Below the pieces are notes generated by a model, which worked only from the letters and a program-made list of their open reading frames with translations, did not search any database and was not told the DNA's origin. 42,453 nt of DNA, taken from positions 1 through 42,453 of the forward strand of contig NZ_BNBV01000040.1 of the NCBI RefSeq assembly GCF_014656135.1, given 5' to 3'. Positions 24,768 through 32,470 of this stretch are shown here, piece after piece; the stretch's first letter is position 1; each line of letters starts with the position of its first letter. The stretch comes from Streptomyces thermodiastaticus (lineage in GTDB: Bacteria; Actinomycetota; Actinomycetes; Streptomycetales; Streptomycetaceae). The translations under genes and the position numbers were made by a program.

Positions 24768-25625
24768 ATGCGACGCATACGTCTGCTGACCGTCCTGCTG
24801 GCAGCTCTGGCCCTGTTCGGTGCGGGCGGCACCGCAGGAGCGGCCTCCGCCCCGCACGCCGCACAGGCGACGTCGCAGAGCGTCACGGACGACGTGAAGA
24901 AGAAGGGCGTCAGCGCCTGGAACTTCGACGGTGTCACCGATGCACTGCGCGACTCCCAGGTCGGCTGGTACTACGACTGGGCCACCGATCCGCAGGGCAT
25001 CTCCACCCCGCCCGGAGTGGAGTTCGTCCCCATGATCTGGGGCTCCGGCGCCGTGAACGACGCCGACCTCGCCCGTGCCCGCGAAAGCGGCACCACCCTG
25101 CTCGGCTTCAACGAGCCCGACCTGCCCGGACAGGCCGACATGTCCGTCCAGCAGGCACTGGACCTGTGGCCCCGGCTGCAGGACACGGGAATGCGGCTCG
25201 GCGCGCCGGCCGTCGCCTACGGCGGTGACACCCCGGGCGGCTGGCTCGACCAGTTCATGCAGGGCGCCCAGTCCCGCGGCTACCGCGTCGACTTCATCCC
25301 CCTGCACTGGTACGGCGCCGACTTCGACCCGGCCCGCGCCACCGAGCAGCTGCGGTCGTACATCCAGGCCGTGTACGACCGGTACCACAAGCCGATCTGG
25401 CTGACCGAGTACGCCCTGATCGACTTCTCTTCCGGCACCCCGCGCTACCCCAGCCAGGAGCAGCAGGCCGAGTTCGTCCGGCAGTCCACGGCGATGCTCC
25501 AGCAGCAGTCCTACGTGGAGCGCTACGCCTGGTTCACCCTGTCCACCAGCCGTGGCGACGGCACGGGCCTGTACGACGGCGCGACGGCCAACACGGTGGG
25601 CGCCGCATACCGCTCCGCCGGCTGA
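24768..25625 (+). CDS. Secreted GH128-type endo-beta-1,3-glucanase
   Basis: A 285-residue precursor with a Sec signal peptide (MRRIRLLTVLLAALALFG, cleavage near GAAS). The mature domain is a (beta/alpha)8 barrel of the glycoside hydrolase 'catalytic core' group (GH128/Asl1-like): GVSAWNF, VGWYYDW, FVPMIWG, GFNEPDLPGQ with acid/base E116, HWYG, and LTEYAL with nucleophile E214. No carbohydrate-binding module is attached. It should cut beta-1,3-glucan such as fungal cell-wall glucan, outside the cell. GGGAGGACGACG precedes the ATG. It directly follows the thaumatin-like gene, so both are likely induced together by glucan-derived signals. Confidence 0.9.
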   Translation: MRRIRLLTVLLAALALFGAGGTAGAASAPHAAQATSQSVTDDVKKKGVSAWNFDGVTDALRDSQVGWYYDWATDPQGISTPPGVEFVPMIWGSGAVNDADLARARESGTTLLGFNEPDLPGQADMSVQQALDLWPRLQDTGMRLGAPAVAYGGDTPGGWLDQFMQGAQSRGYRVDFIPLHWYGADFDPARATEQLRSYIQAVYDRYHKPIWLTEYALIDFSSGTPRYPSQEQQAEFVRQSTAMLQQQSYVERYAWFTLSTSRGDGTGLYDGATANTVGAAYRSAG

Positions 25626-25706
25626 GCACGACAACGCCGGCCGCGCCCCAACCGGGTGCGCACGATCCGAACCCACTCAGACCACAGCAAGGAGACGAGG
25701 AGATCC

Positions 25707-26144
25707 ATGCGTCGTATGCGTCCCGCAGTCCGCGTCGGTGCGGCGGCAGCCGCCGTGTGTGCGATGGTGGCCGTCGCGGCTCCGGCCGGGGCCGCCGAGA
25801 GCGCGCCCGCGCGCCAGGCCGCCGAAACCTGCTGGGCCACCCACTACGGTCCCCAGCCGCCCGGTGCCCTGACCGCGAGCGGTGAGCTGTTCGACAACAA
25901 CGCCGACACCGCGGCCACGTCCCTGACCCGCAACCCGCAGCTGCCGTTCGGCACCCTGGTGCGGGTCACCAACGTCGCCAACGGCGCCTCGCTGGTCGTC
26001 CGCATCAACGACCGCGGCACCTTCCAGCAGACGCCCGCGGAGCCGAAGTGCCTGGACCTGACCGACGGCGCGTTCAGCCGGCTCGGCGGTGTGCTCAACC
26101 CCGACCAGGGACACATCGTCGTGACCCAGGAGGTCCTCGGCTGA
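25707..26144 (+). CDS. Secreted double-psi beta-barrel protein (RlpA/barwin-like)
   Basis: A 145-residue precursor: basic N-terminus, hydrophobic core AAAAAVCAMVAVAAPAGA with cleavage near AGAAES, and a single RlpA-like/DPBB domain. ATHYG, FGTLVRVTNV, VVRINDRGTF and CLDLTDGAFSRLG are domain landmarks, shared with barwin (PR-4) and expansin N-domains. Two cysteines (in ETCWATHYG and PKCLDL) may pair. No SPOR domain is present, so it differs from cell-division RlpA. The ATG at 25707 follows AAGGAGACGAGGAG. It lies 81 bases after the glucanase and before the terminator, so it is probably the last gene of the operon. Polysaccharide binding or loosening is inferred. Confidence 0.85.
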   Translation: MRRMRPAVRVGAAAAAVCAMVAVAAPAGAAESAPARQAAETCWATHYGPQPPGALTASGELFDNNADTAATSLTRNPQLPFGTLVRVTNVANGASLVVRINDRGTFQQTPAEPKCLDLTDGAFSRLGGVLNPDQGHIVVTQEVLG

Positions 26145-26169
26145 GACAGGCCGGTGATGTGACATGACG

Positions 26170-26210
26170 CCGCCCGGCGGGAGGAGCCCTGCTCCCGGCC
26201 CGCCGGGCGG
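26170..26210. terminator. Strong hairpin terminator after the secreted-protein operon
   Basis: CCGCCCGGCGGG (26170-26181) pairs with CCCGCCGGGCGG (26199-26210) in a perfect 12-bp stem, and GGAG/CTCC extend pairing inside the loop. It lies 26 bases after the DPBB stop codon and also faces the convergent MFS gene. Confidence 0.75.
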
Positions 26211-26328
26211 TTCGCCGTCGTCCCGGAGACTCGACGGGGCCAGCAACCACATGCTTCCGCGTGCCCGCAGCCTCGTTCTCCGCGACGGGACGCATTCCGC
26301 CGCTCGGGAAGTGAGGAGAGCGGGTTGG

Positions 26329-27567
26329 TCACGCGGCTTCTTCGGCGGTCATCCGTTCTGCTTCCGCCCGGGCCGCCGCTTCCGGCCTGTCGCCCCGGTG
26401 CAGTCGTTCCGTCATGGTGAAGCCGGCACCGAGCAGGAGCACCGTGCACAGCACGGCCAGCCCCGGCGGGCGAAGGGTGTCGGTGAGCAGCCCCAGCACC
26501 GGGGCCAGTGCGGCGAGTCCGACGCCCGCAGTCGTGGTGACCACGCTCATGGCGCTCGCCTCACCCCAGCCGCCCAGATCGGCCATGACCTGGGCACGGA
26601 ACCGCGGCAACAGGCGGGCCTGGCCCGCTTGCACCAGCACACCGGCCGCCAGAGCGGCCGCCGCATACGGCAGGACGAACAGCAAGGCGCCGGCCGCCGC
26701 CAGGACCACCGTGATCCGCAGATTCCAGGAGCCGGGCAGCAGACAGCCGACACCGGCCGCGGCCAGGGAGATCACCGCGGTCGCCGCGCCCGTCAGATGC
26801 TCGTCGATCCCCGAGGCGACCAGGTAGGCGGGGACCAGATAGAGAAGGACGGAGAAGGCCGTGCCGGTCAGGACCATCGCCAGCAGATCCAGCCGCAGCG
26901 ACCGTGACTGCCGCAGCGCGGCTCGCAGATGCCGCAGCCAGGTGCGGGGCGTGAGCCGGTCCGCGGCGTCGGCGAAGGAGGCCCTCGCGTCCGGCAGCGT
27001 GCACAACAGCATCACGGCGATCGACTGCACGACGGCGGTGGCCAGGAAGGTGGTCGCGAAACCCTTCAGGGACAGCAGGCTGGCCAGTGCGAACACGGCC
27101 GCGTTCCAGCCGAGACTGGAGGACTGCAGGATCCGTTCGGCAAGTTCGAACCGTTCCGGCCGGCCGCCCTCGCGCAACAGCGCCCCGGCCAGACCCGCGT
27201 CGGCGCCCTGGGTCAGTGCCAGCGCCAGCGCGAACAACGGCTGCACCGACCAGAACACGGCTGGGTGAGCCGTGAAGGCGAGCAGCAGCGCCGCCGCCGC
27301 CTCCGCGCTCGCACCGACGATCAGTGCCTGCCGGGGGCCGATCCTGTCGGCGACCACGCCCACAGGGACGTCCACGATCACGACCAGCGCGGAGAAGAAC
27401 GCCTCGACAGCGAGCAGGGTGCCCAGCGACACCCCGATGTCCCGCGCGTACAGGACGATGAACGGGACGAAGAAGTAGCTGCGCAGCAGCACGCGGGCGG
27501 CGAGCAGACGACGGTAGCCGCGCGGCCATCGTCGGTCCGGCAGGGGGCCGGAGGTCGTACCGGTCAT
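26329..27567 (-). CDS. MFS transporter
   Basis: A 412-residue protein with about 12 transmembrane segments. DVPVGVVADRIGPRQ after segment 2 is MFS motif A. Helices in the second half are Ala/Leu-rich, and the tail (AEAERMTAEEAA) is a charged cytoplasmic end. The ATG at 27567 has AGGA six bases upstream. No regulator is adjacent. Export of a small molecule is likely, but neither direction nor substrate can be read. The frame is open far upstream only because that DNA holds a decayed gene. Confidence 0.85.
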   Translation of the reverse strand: MTGTTSGPLPDRRWPRGYRRLLAARVLLRSYFFVPFIVLYARDIGVSLGTLLAVEAFFSALVVIVDVPVGVVADRIGPRQALIVGASAEAAAALLLAFTAHPAVFWSVQPLFALALALTQGADAGLAGALLREGGRPERFELAERILQSSSLGWNAAVFALASLLSLKGFATTFLATAVVQSIAVMLLCTLPDARASFADAADRLTPRTWLRHLRAALRQSRSLRLDLLAMVLTGTAFSVLLYLVPAYLVASGIDEHLTGAATAVISLAAAGVGCLLPGSWNLRITVVLAAAGALLFVLPYAAAALAAGVLVQAGQARLLPRFRAQVMADLGGWGEASAMSVVTTTAGVGLAALAPVLGLLTDTLRPPGLAVLCTVLLLGAGFTMTERLHRGDRPEAAARAEAERMTAEEAA

Positions 27568-28445
27568 CTCACGTCCTGCACAGCTCGGTTGCGTTCGCGC
27601 TGCCGTGCTCCGCCCGCACGAGCCGCGCCGGCTCCTCGCCGATCCGCTGGCAAGAGAACAGCACGGCTGCGCGGCGCACAAGACCTCATCGGTCCGCACT
27701 CCGGCGCCCGGAGGGCGCACGACGCCGTCGGCCTGCTGCTGCGGCGGAGGCACATACGGGGACGAGTGGTCCGGCAGCCTCCCTGTTCGCACGCACCGGA
27801 CGACCGGCACAGCACGAAGCCCCCGCCGGCACTCGCTGACCGGCGGGGGCTGCACCGTCCTGCCCGTCCCGCCCCGTCGAGCCCGGCGCTGCGCAGCAGG
27901 GCCAGACACCGAAGGAGGAAAGCCGTGACGGTGGTCCTGCTGCGGATGCGCCACTGGGACCAGGGCGCCGCGGCGGGAGAGGAACGCAGGGGCGTCTTCG
28001 TGCAGCGCGGTGATGCTGACGTCGAACATGTCGGCCTTCTGGCTGGTGCACCACATGGGTGCACCAGGGCACGGCGAACCGGGTCGTCGCTGGTGCCGTG
28101 GCGCAGGTCGCTGTCCAGGGCCGTGCGCCATGCCCGCAGCTGCTCGGCACCGCCGCGCCGCGCAGCACCGCCCAGCCGCCGTAGGCGTGATGAACACCGG
28201 TCACCGTCACCGGCCCCCCTGTGCGGCAGACTGTTCCGCCACCGACAACGCCACAGGCAGGCGATGATCACGCCCGGCAGCCCGGTCGACAGCGCCGGGG
28301 CTCGCGACCGACTCGGCTGTCCGGAGACGACGCCCGGGACCTGCGCCGGCACGTATCACACCGGCGTCCTGCCGGGCGTGCGGATCACCGCCCGGGCGCG
28401 GCGGCTGCACGGTCCGCTGCTGTGAAGCGTCGTTCCCCTCGGCTG
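27568..28445. other. 0.88-kb decayed stretch without an intact gene
   Basis: No intact gene is evident. The middle carries an apparent phytoene-synthase-like remnant on the minus strand (listed separately). A Shine-Dalgarno-like GGAGGAAA precedes GTG 27924 on the plus strand, but the resulting frame has no recognisable content and overlaps the remnant in antisense. The right end has a 26-bp duplication. Confidence 0.5.
27985..28150 (-). pseudogene. Remnant of a phytoene/squalene-synthase-like gene
   Basis: Read on the minus strand, one frame gives AEQLRAWRTALDSDLRHG and then TSDDPVRRALVH, and a neighbouring frame continues KADMFDVSITALHEDA. Together they line up with the segment of phytoene synthases between the two Asp-rich motifs (L..W..AL..DLR.G.S..PV.RAL.HT...F...+..D). 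The switch of frame near 28056-28062 and the loss of both active-site motifs mark it as broken. It is unlike crtB of this window in detail, so it would be a second, lost synthase. The assignment is by eye. Confidence 0.4.
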
Positions 28446-28467
28446 CTATGAAGCGTCGTTCTCCCCG
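28416..28467. repeat. 26-bp imperfect tandem duplication at a gene end
   Basis: GCTGCTGTGAAGCGTCGTTC (28416 onward) recurs at 28442 as GCTGCTATGAAGCGTCGTTC; about 23 of 26 bases match. The second copy holds the last codons and stop of the coiled-coil gene, so the gene end has been duplicated once. Confidence 0.7.
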
Positions 28468-29456
28468 GCGTCCTTCTCCCGGGCAGGAAGCGCCGGTCGG
28501 TCGCCGGCCCCGGGGAGGCCGTCGTCCAGGACGATGCGGATCGTCTCCCCATGGCCGCCGACGTCGGCGAGTGCGGCCCTGACGCGGTGGTAGCAGGTCA
28601 CGGCCAGCGTCCAGTCGCCCTGGAGCGGAGCGGCGGTGCTGCGGGTGTTCCACAGCTCGATCAGCAGGGCGATGAGGGAGCGTCCGGACAGGACGGTCCG
28701 GATGCGGCCCTCACCGATGTCCTCCACGGAGGGCGGGGTGCGGAAGTGGCAGTGGTGGACGGCCAGGGCAGCGAGCCATTCCCAGGTGTCCCGGTGCGCG
28801 ATCAGTTCGACGGAGGCGACGCCGGCGGCCTTCAGCAGCAGGACGCCGTGGGCGATCCGCGGGTCCTCCGCATCCCCGGAAGCCGCCGCGGCATCAGGCC
28901 CTTGGCCGGCGGACGGGCCCGCGCCCTTGTAGGCGGCCTCGATCGCGTTCTTCAACGCCAGGTCCTCGTCCGCGCTCCCGGTCTCGGTCCGCGGCCGGTC
29001 TTCGTCGTGCTCCATGGTTCCCCCCTGCGATGCGGTGCGGGACGAGGCGGACGGATGAGCCTCGGCCGAAGCGGTCGGGCCGTCGCCGGCCTGCGGCTCG
29101 GGCTCGGCCGGTGGCACGGCCGCCTGTGGCTGCGCCGGTGTGTCCTCACCGGGCCGGCCGCCTGCCCCCGGTGCCCAGGGGCGGAGACCGTCGACGAGGT
29201 CCGCGAGCTGCCGAAGCTCACCACGCGTCTCGTTCAGGTCGCGGTTCATCCGATCCTGGCGGTCGCGGATGTCCCGGTTCTCCTCACGCAGTCCGATGAC
29301 GCCGGTCCGGATCTGCTCCAGGATCTTCGGGCGGCTCTCCACGAGGTCACTGTGCAGTGCTGCCACGCCGGCTTTCAGATCGTCCAGTGACTTGAGCTGC
29401 TCGTGGATCGTCTCCAGCTTCGTCTTCGCCTCGCCGAATGCGTCTTTCCACCCCAC
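28446..29456 (-). CDS. Coiled-coil protein divergent from tap, function unknown
   Basis: A 336-residue acidic protein in three parts. Residues 1-95 are a predicted coiled coil with heptad-like Leu/Ile spacing (LKSLDDLKAGVAALHSDLVE, then LREENRDIRDRQDRMNRD and LRQLADLVDGLR). Residues 96-185 are a Pro/Glu/Ala-rich, probably disordered linker. Residues 190-320 look globular: ALKNAIEAAY, GVLLLKAAGVASVELIAHRD, WLAALAVHHCHF, RSLIALLIELWN. I do not recognise the domain. The GTG at 29456 has AGGGGG upstream; an inner ATG (MEHDEDRP) could give a shorter form. It faces tap across about 206 bases, so a telomere-related job is possible but only by position. Confidence 0.75.
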   Translation of the reverse strand: MGWKDAFGEAKTKLETIHEQLKSLDDLKAGVAALHSDLVESRPKILEQIRTGVIGLREENRDIRDRQDRMNRDLNETRGELRQLADLVDGLRPWAPGAGGRPGEDTPAQPQAAVPPAEPEPQAGDGPTASAEAHPSASSRTASQGGTMEHDEDRPRTETGSADEDLALKNAIEAAYKGAGPSAGQGPDAAAASGDAEDPRIAHGVLLLKAAGVASVELIAHRDTWEWLAALAVHHCHFRTPPSVEDIGEGRIRTVLSGRSLIALLIELWNTRSTAAPLQGDWTLAVTCYHRVRAALADVGGHGETIRIVLDDGLPGAGDRPALPAREKDAGENDAS

Positions 29457-29589
29457 GTGACCCCCTGACTACTCCGAGTGTGCGACCGCCGCCCATACCT
29501 CCCCACGAAGGACCGACGTGATGCGACGGTTTTCAGCCCTTCCGGCCCTTCCCTGACCAGGGCCACGTTCGAGGCCGGTGAACGCTCTT

Positions 29590-29644
29590 CGTACGTGACG
29601 CAGACGGTGAACGTACGTCAGGTGTGCGGTTCGAGAGGTAGGGT
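29590..29644. promoter_or_regulatory. Inverted repeat and -10-like box upstream of tap
   Basis: CGTACGT (29590-29596) and ACGTACG (29611-29617) form a 7-bp inverted repeat with 14 bases between. TAGGGT at 29639-29644 resembles a Streptomyces -10 box, 19 bases before the tap start. Tap has an N-terminal helix-turn-helix, so self-regulation at this repeat is possible. Confidence 0.45.
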
Positions 29645-29662
29645 GTCGCCGGGAGGTGTGTG

Positions 29663-31900
29663 GTGTCGGAGTTGTTCGATGCGGTCGACGCGCTGGTCGC
29701 GTCCCGCTCGCCGTTGCCGCCGGCGCCGGAGCGCAAGCGGCTGCGGCAGGCCCATGGGCTGACGCTGGAGGAAGTGGCCTCCGCGCTGAAGGTGCGCCGG
29801 GCCACGGTGTCCTCCTGGGAGTCGCTGAAGAAGCCGACCGAGCCGCGCGGCCCGGAGCGGGAGGCGTATGCGCGGCTGCTGAACAAGCTCGCCGAGCTCT
29901 ACCCCGCTCCCGCGGCGCCGGCCCCGGCCGCGGCAGCGCCCGTCGGCGGCACCGGCGCACCCGGCCCCGCGGAGCCGCGGACCGTACCGGCGGTGCAGGC
30001 GTCCGAGACCGCGGCCACGACACCGCCCGCGACCTCACACGTTCCTGCCCCCGCTCCCGTCACCTCTCCGGAGCGTGTCTCTCGTCCGGCGCGCACCGAC
30101 GGCCTCCCGCCGGCGTCGCGTCGCCCGAGTGCCGAGAAGCCGGCACCGGCCGACACCCCGGCGCACGGCACGGATCCGCGGTTCGCCAACGGCCCGCTCG
30201 CCGTGATCGGTGCCGACGCCGACGGCAACGTGCTCGCGTACTGCACCGGCGGCCTGGTCCTGGACGTGCCCGCCAGGACTCTCCCCTCGCTGGTGGAGTG
30301 GACGCTGAAGGAGGCGAGGCTGGGGCAGCCGAGACTGTCCGGGCCGGGCAGGGACGCCGACCCGCTGCTCGTGCTCACCGAGGCCGCCCTGCAGCGCTAC
30401 GGCCTCCCGGCCACGCTCACCGACGAGGAACGGCTCGCCGGGCGCCTCCCCGACGATCACAAGGCCGTCAAGCAGCTGGCCCGCGCAGACTGGAAGCTGA
30501 CGAAGCGCGGGTTCGGGCCGTGGGCCAGGATCTACCGCCCCGCGGCAGGCTCGGAGCGCCGGTGCGTGCAGTTGTGCATCCCGTCCTGGCACGCGCTCGA
30601 CGCCCGCCACTGGGGCGACGCCGCACAGCTGCCACCGGCCGGACTCGCCCGCGTGCTGGGCGTGTACGCGTCCCGGGTGATGACGCCGTGCGGCTCGACC
30701 GCGGTGACGGGCCTGGAGCTGATGACCGCGCTGCACCCGCCGACCCGCGCCTCCCGGCCGGACGCCGACGGCAGACGGCACTCCGAGCCAAACCCCGGCA
30801 GCTTGGGGCCGGACCCGGTCGACCCGGCGCCGTGCGAGGCCCCCGACGGCCACCCCGTCCTGGCTCACCTGCCGCGCTTCCACGTCCGCGGCCCGGCGGA
30901 GAAGCTGTTCGAGGAGGCGTACGACTGGGCGCGGCCGATGACCGACGACGAATGCCACCACCGCTATCTGGTCGGCATCGACGTCAACATGGCGTTCGCC
31001 GCCGGAGCCAACGGGCTGACCGTCGGCCTGGGCGCCCCCACCCACGTGAAGAACCCCGAGTTCGACCCGAAACTGCCCGGCTCCTGGCTGGTCGACCTCT
31101 CCCACGTCGACCTGTCGAAGGTGAAGATCGGCAAGCAGTGGGTGGAACTGGACGGCAGTCTGCTGCCCTCCCCGTTCACACCGAAGGGAGACCGCCCCGA
31201 CGGCCCCGCCTGGTACGCGACCCCGACCGTCGCCTACGCGGCCGAGCTGGGCTACGAGGTGCGCCCGGTCGAGGCCTACGTCCGCTACGACCACGGCCGC
31301 TACCTGGACGCCTGGTACCAGCGGCTGCGCGACGCCTACCTCGCCACGATGGCCGACCTCGGCGTCCGCGCCGACATGGACCCGGCCGACTTCCTCACCG
31401 CGATGGACGGCTACAAGGACCGCGACCCGGAACTGGCCCTCGTCGTCTCCGCGATCAAGGCCACGGTCAAGGGCGGCATCGGCAAGCTGCGCGAACGCCC
31501 CCGCGGCGAGGGCTGGCGGCCCGGCCGTCCATGGCGCGCCCTGTCCCGGCCCACCTGGCGGCCGGACATCCGCGCGGCCGTCATCTCCCGCACCCGGATC
31601 AACCTCCACCGCAAGATCCTCAAACACGCCGCGGCCACCGGACAGTACCCGGTCGCCGTCCTGTCCGACTGCGTCGTCTACGCCTGCGACAGCCCTACCC
31701 CGCTGGACCTCCTCCACCCGGGCGGCGCGCCGGTGCCCGGCGGGTTCAAGCTCGGCGTCAACCCCGGACTGGTCAAACACGAAGGCACCCAGACGGTGCT
31801 GTGGGGCGAAGAGGTCCGCGAGCACTTCGACGCTCCGGAACTCAACCTCGCCCGCTACATCAAGGACGGCACCGTCACCGACGCCGACGGCGGAGAGTAG
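29663..31900 (+). CDS. tap: Telomere-associated protein Tap
   Basis: A 745-residue protein. In Streptomyces, Tap binds the 3' overhang of linear-replicon telomeres and recruits the terminal protein Tpg for end patching. Residues about 20-70 form an XRE-like helix-turn-helix (RQAHGLTLEEVASALKVRR, then ATVSSWE). A Pro/Ala-rich linker runs to about 165. The rest includes a D440-V-N segment (LVGIDVNMAF), VKGGIGKL (K603) and VLSDCVVYACDS (D669), which recall motifs A, B and C of family B DNA polymerases (see findings). The GTG at 29663 lies six bases after GGGAGG; another GTG precedes it. tpg follows 12 bases later in the same operon. Full length, no sign of damage. Confidence 0.93.
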   Translation: MSELFDAVDALVASRSPLPPAPERKRLRQAHGLTLEEVASALKVRRATVSSWESLKKPTEPRGPEREAYARLLNKLAELYPAPAAPAPAAAAPVGGTGAPGPAEPRTVPAVQASETAATTPPATSHVPAPAPVTSPERVSRPARTDGLPPASRRPSAEKPAPADTPAHGTDPRFANGPLAVIGADADGNVLAYCTGGLVLDVPARTLPSLVEWTLKEARLGQPRLSGPGRDADPLLVLTEAALQRYGLPATLTDEERLAGRLPDDHKAVKQLARADWKLTKRGFGPWARIYRPAAGSERRCVQLCIPSWHALDARHWGDAAQLPPAGLARVLGVYASRVMTPCGSTAVTGLELMTALHPPTRASRPDADGRRHSEPNPGSLGPDPVDPAPCEAPDGHPVLAHLPRFHVRGPAEKLFEEAYDWARPMTDDECHHRYLVGIDVNMAFAAGANGLTVGLGAPTHVKNPEFDPKLPGSWLVDLSHVDLSKVKIGKQWVELDGSLLPSPFTPKGDRPDGPAWYATPTVAYAAELGYEVRPVEAYVRYDHGRYLDAWYQRLRDAYLATMADLGVRADMDPADFLTAMDGYKDRDPELALVVSAIKATVKGGIGKLRERPRGEGWRPGRPWRALSRPTWRPDIRAAVISRTRINLHRKILKHAAATGQYPVAVLSDCVVYACDSPTPLDLLHPGGAPVPGGFKLGVNPGLVKHEGTQTVLWGEEVREHFDAPELNLARYIKDGTVTDADGGE

Positions 31901-31912
31901 GAGCAGCCGACG

Positions 31913-32470
31913 ATGGGCCTGTTCGACGACGGTCTCGACGCTGCCGTGCGCAAGGCGTTCACCCGCCCGGTACCGAAGAGCGCACCCGCGCAGATGCGCT
32001 ACCTGGTCAGGCAGCTGAAGGGCACCCGGGCGGTCGCCGAGCTGCTGCGGATCTCCCAGCGCACCGTCGAACGCTACGTCAAGGACCAGATCCGCACACC
32101 CCGCCCCGACCTCGCCGCCCGCCTGGAGCGCGAGGTGACGAAGCGCTGGCAACCGCGGGTGCGGGCACGCGCCCGGCAGCAGGCGGCCACGACCGGCGGG
32201 ATCGTCATCGACACCCGCGCCCGCATCGGCTACACCGCCCCCATCGGCACCACCGACGACGCCCGCCTCCGTCACCTGACCGTCGCCCTCCCGCCCCGGT
32301 TCGCCGCCCGCCTGTTCGATGCCCAGGAGGCCGGGGCCGGGGAGCGGCAGTTGCAGCAGATCGCCGCCGAGGGCCTGAAGGAGGTCTACTTCCAGGACGA
32401 CGGCCGCCGCGCCGGCAGCCTGGAGGAGGTCCGGTTCACCGACGTCGAGCACGTCGAGTTCGAGCTGTAG
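31913..32470 (+). CDS. tpg: Telomere terminal protein Tpg
   Basis: A 185-residue protein covalently attached to the 5' ends of linear Streptomyces DNA. It primes end-patching synthesis. The N-terminal half holds a helix-turn-helix (VAELLRISQRTVERYVKDQI) flanked by basic residues (VPKSAPAQMRYLVRQLKGT); ARIGYTAPIGTTDDARLRHL and ERQLQQIAAEGLKEVYF are conserved in the family. The length equals the usual 184-185 residues, so it is intact. The ATG at 31913 has TAGGAG upstream, overlapping the tap stop region. Its presence implies a nearby or cognate linear end. Confidence 0.95.
   Translation: MGLFDDGLDAAVRKAFTRPVPKSAPAQMRYLVRQLKGTRAVAELLRISQRTVERYVKDQIRTPRPDLAARLEREVTKRWQPRVRARARQQAATTGGIVIDTRARIGYTAPIGTTDDARLRHLTVALPPRFAARLFDAQEAGAGERQLQQIAAEGLKEVYFQDDGRRAGSLEEVRFTDVEHVEFEL

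Noticed and set aside
27924..28425. Plus-strand frame starting at GTG 27924 behind GGAGGAAA
   Set aside because: Good ribosome site but no recognisable protein, and the opposite strand gives a better phytoene-synthase-like match.
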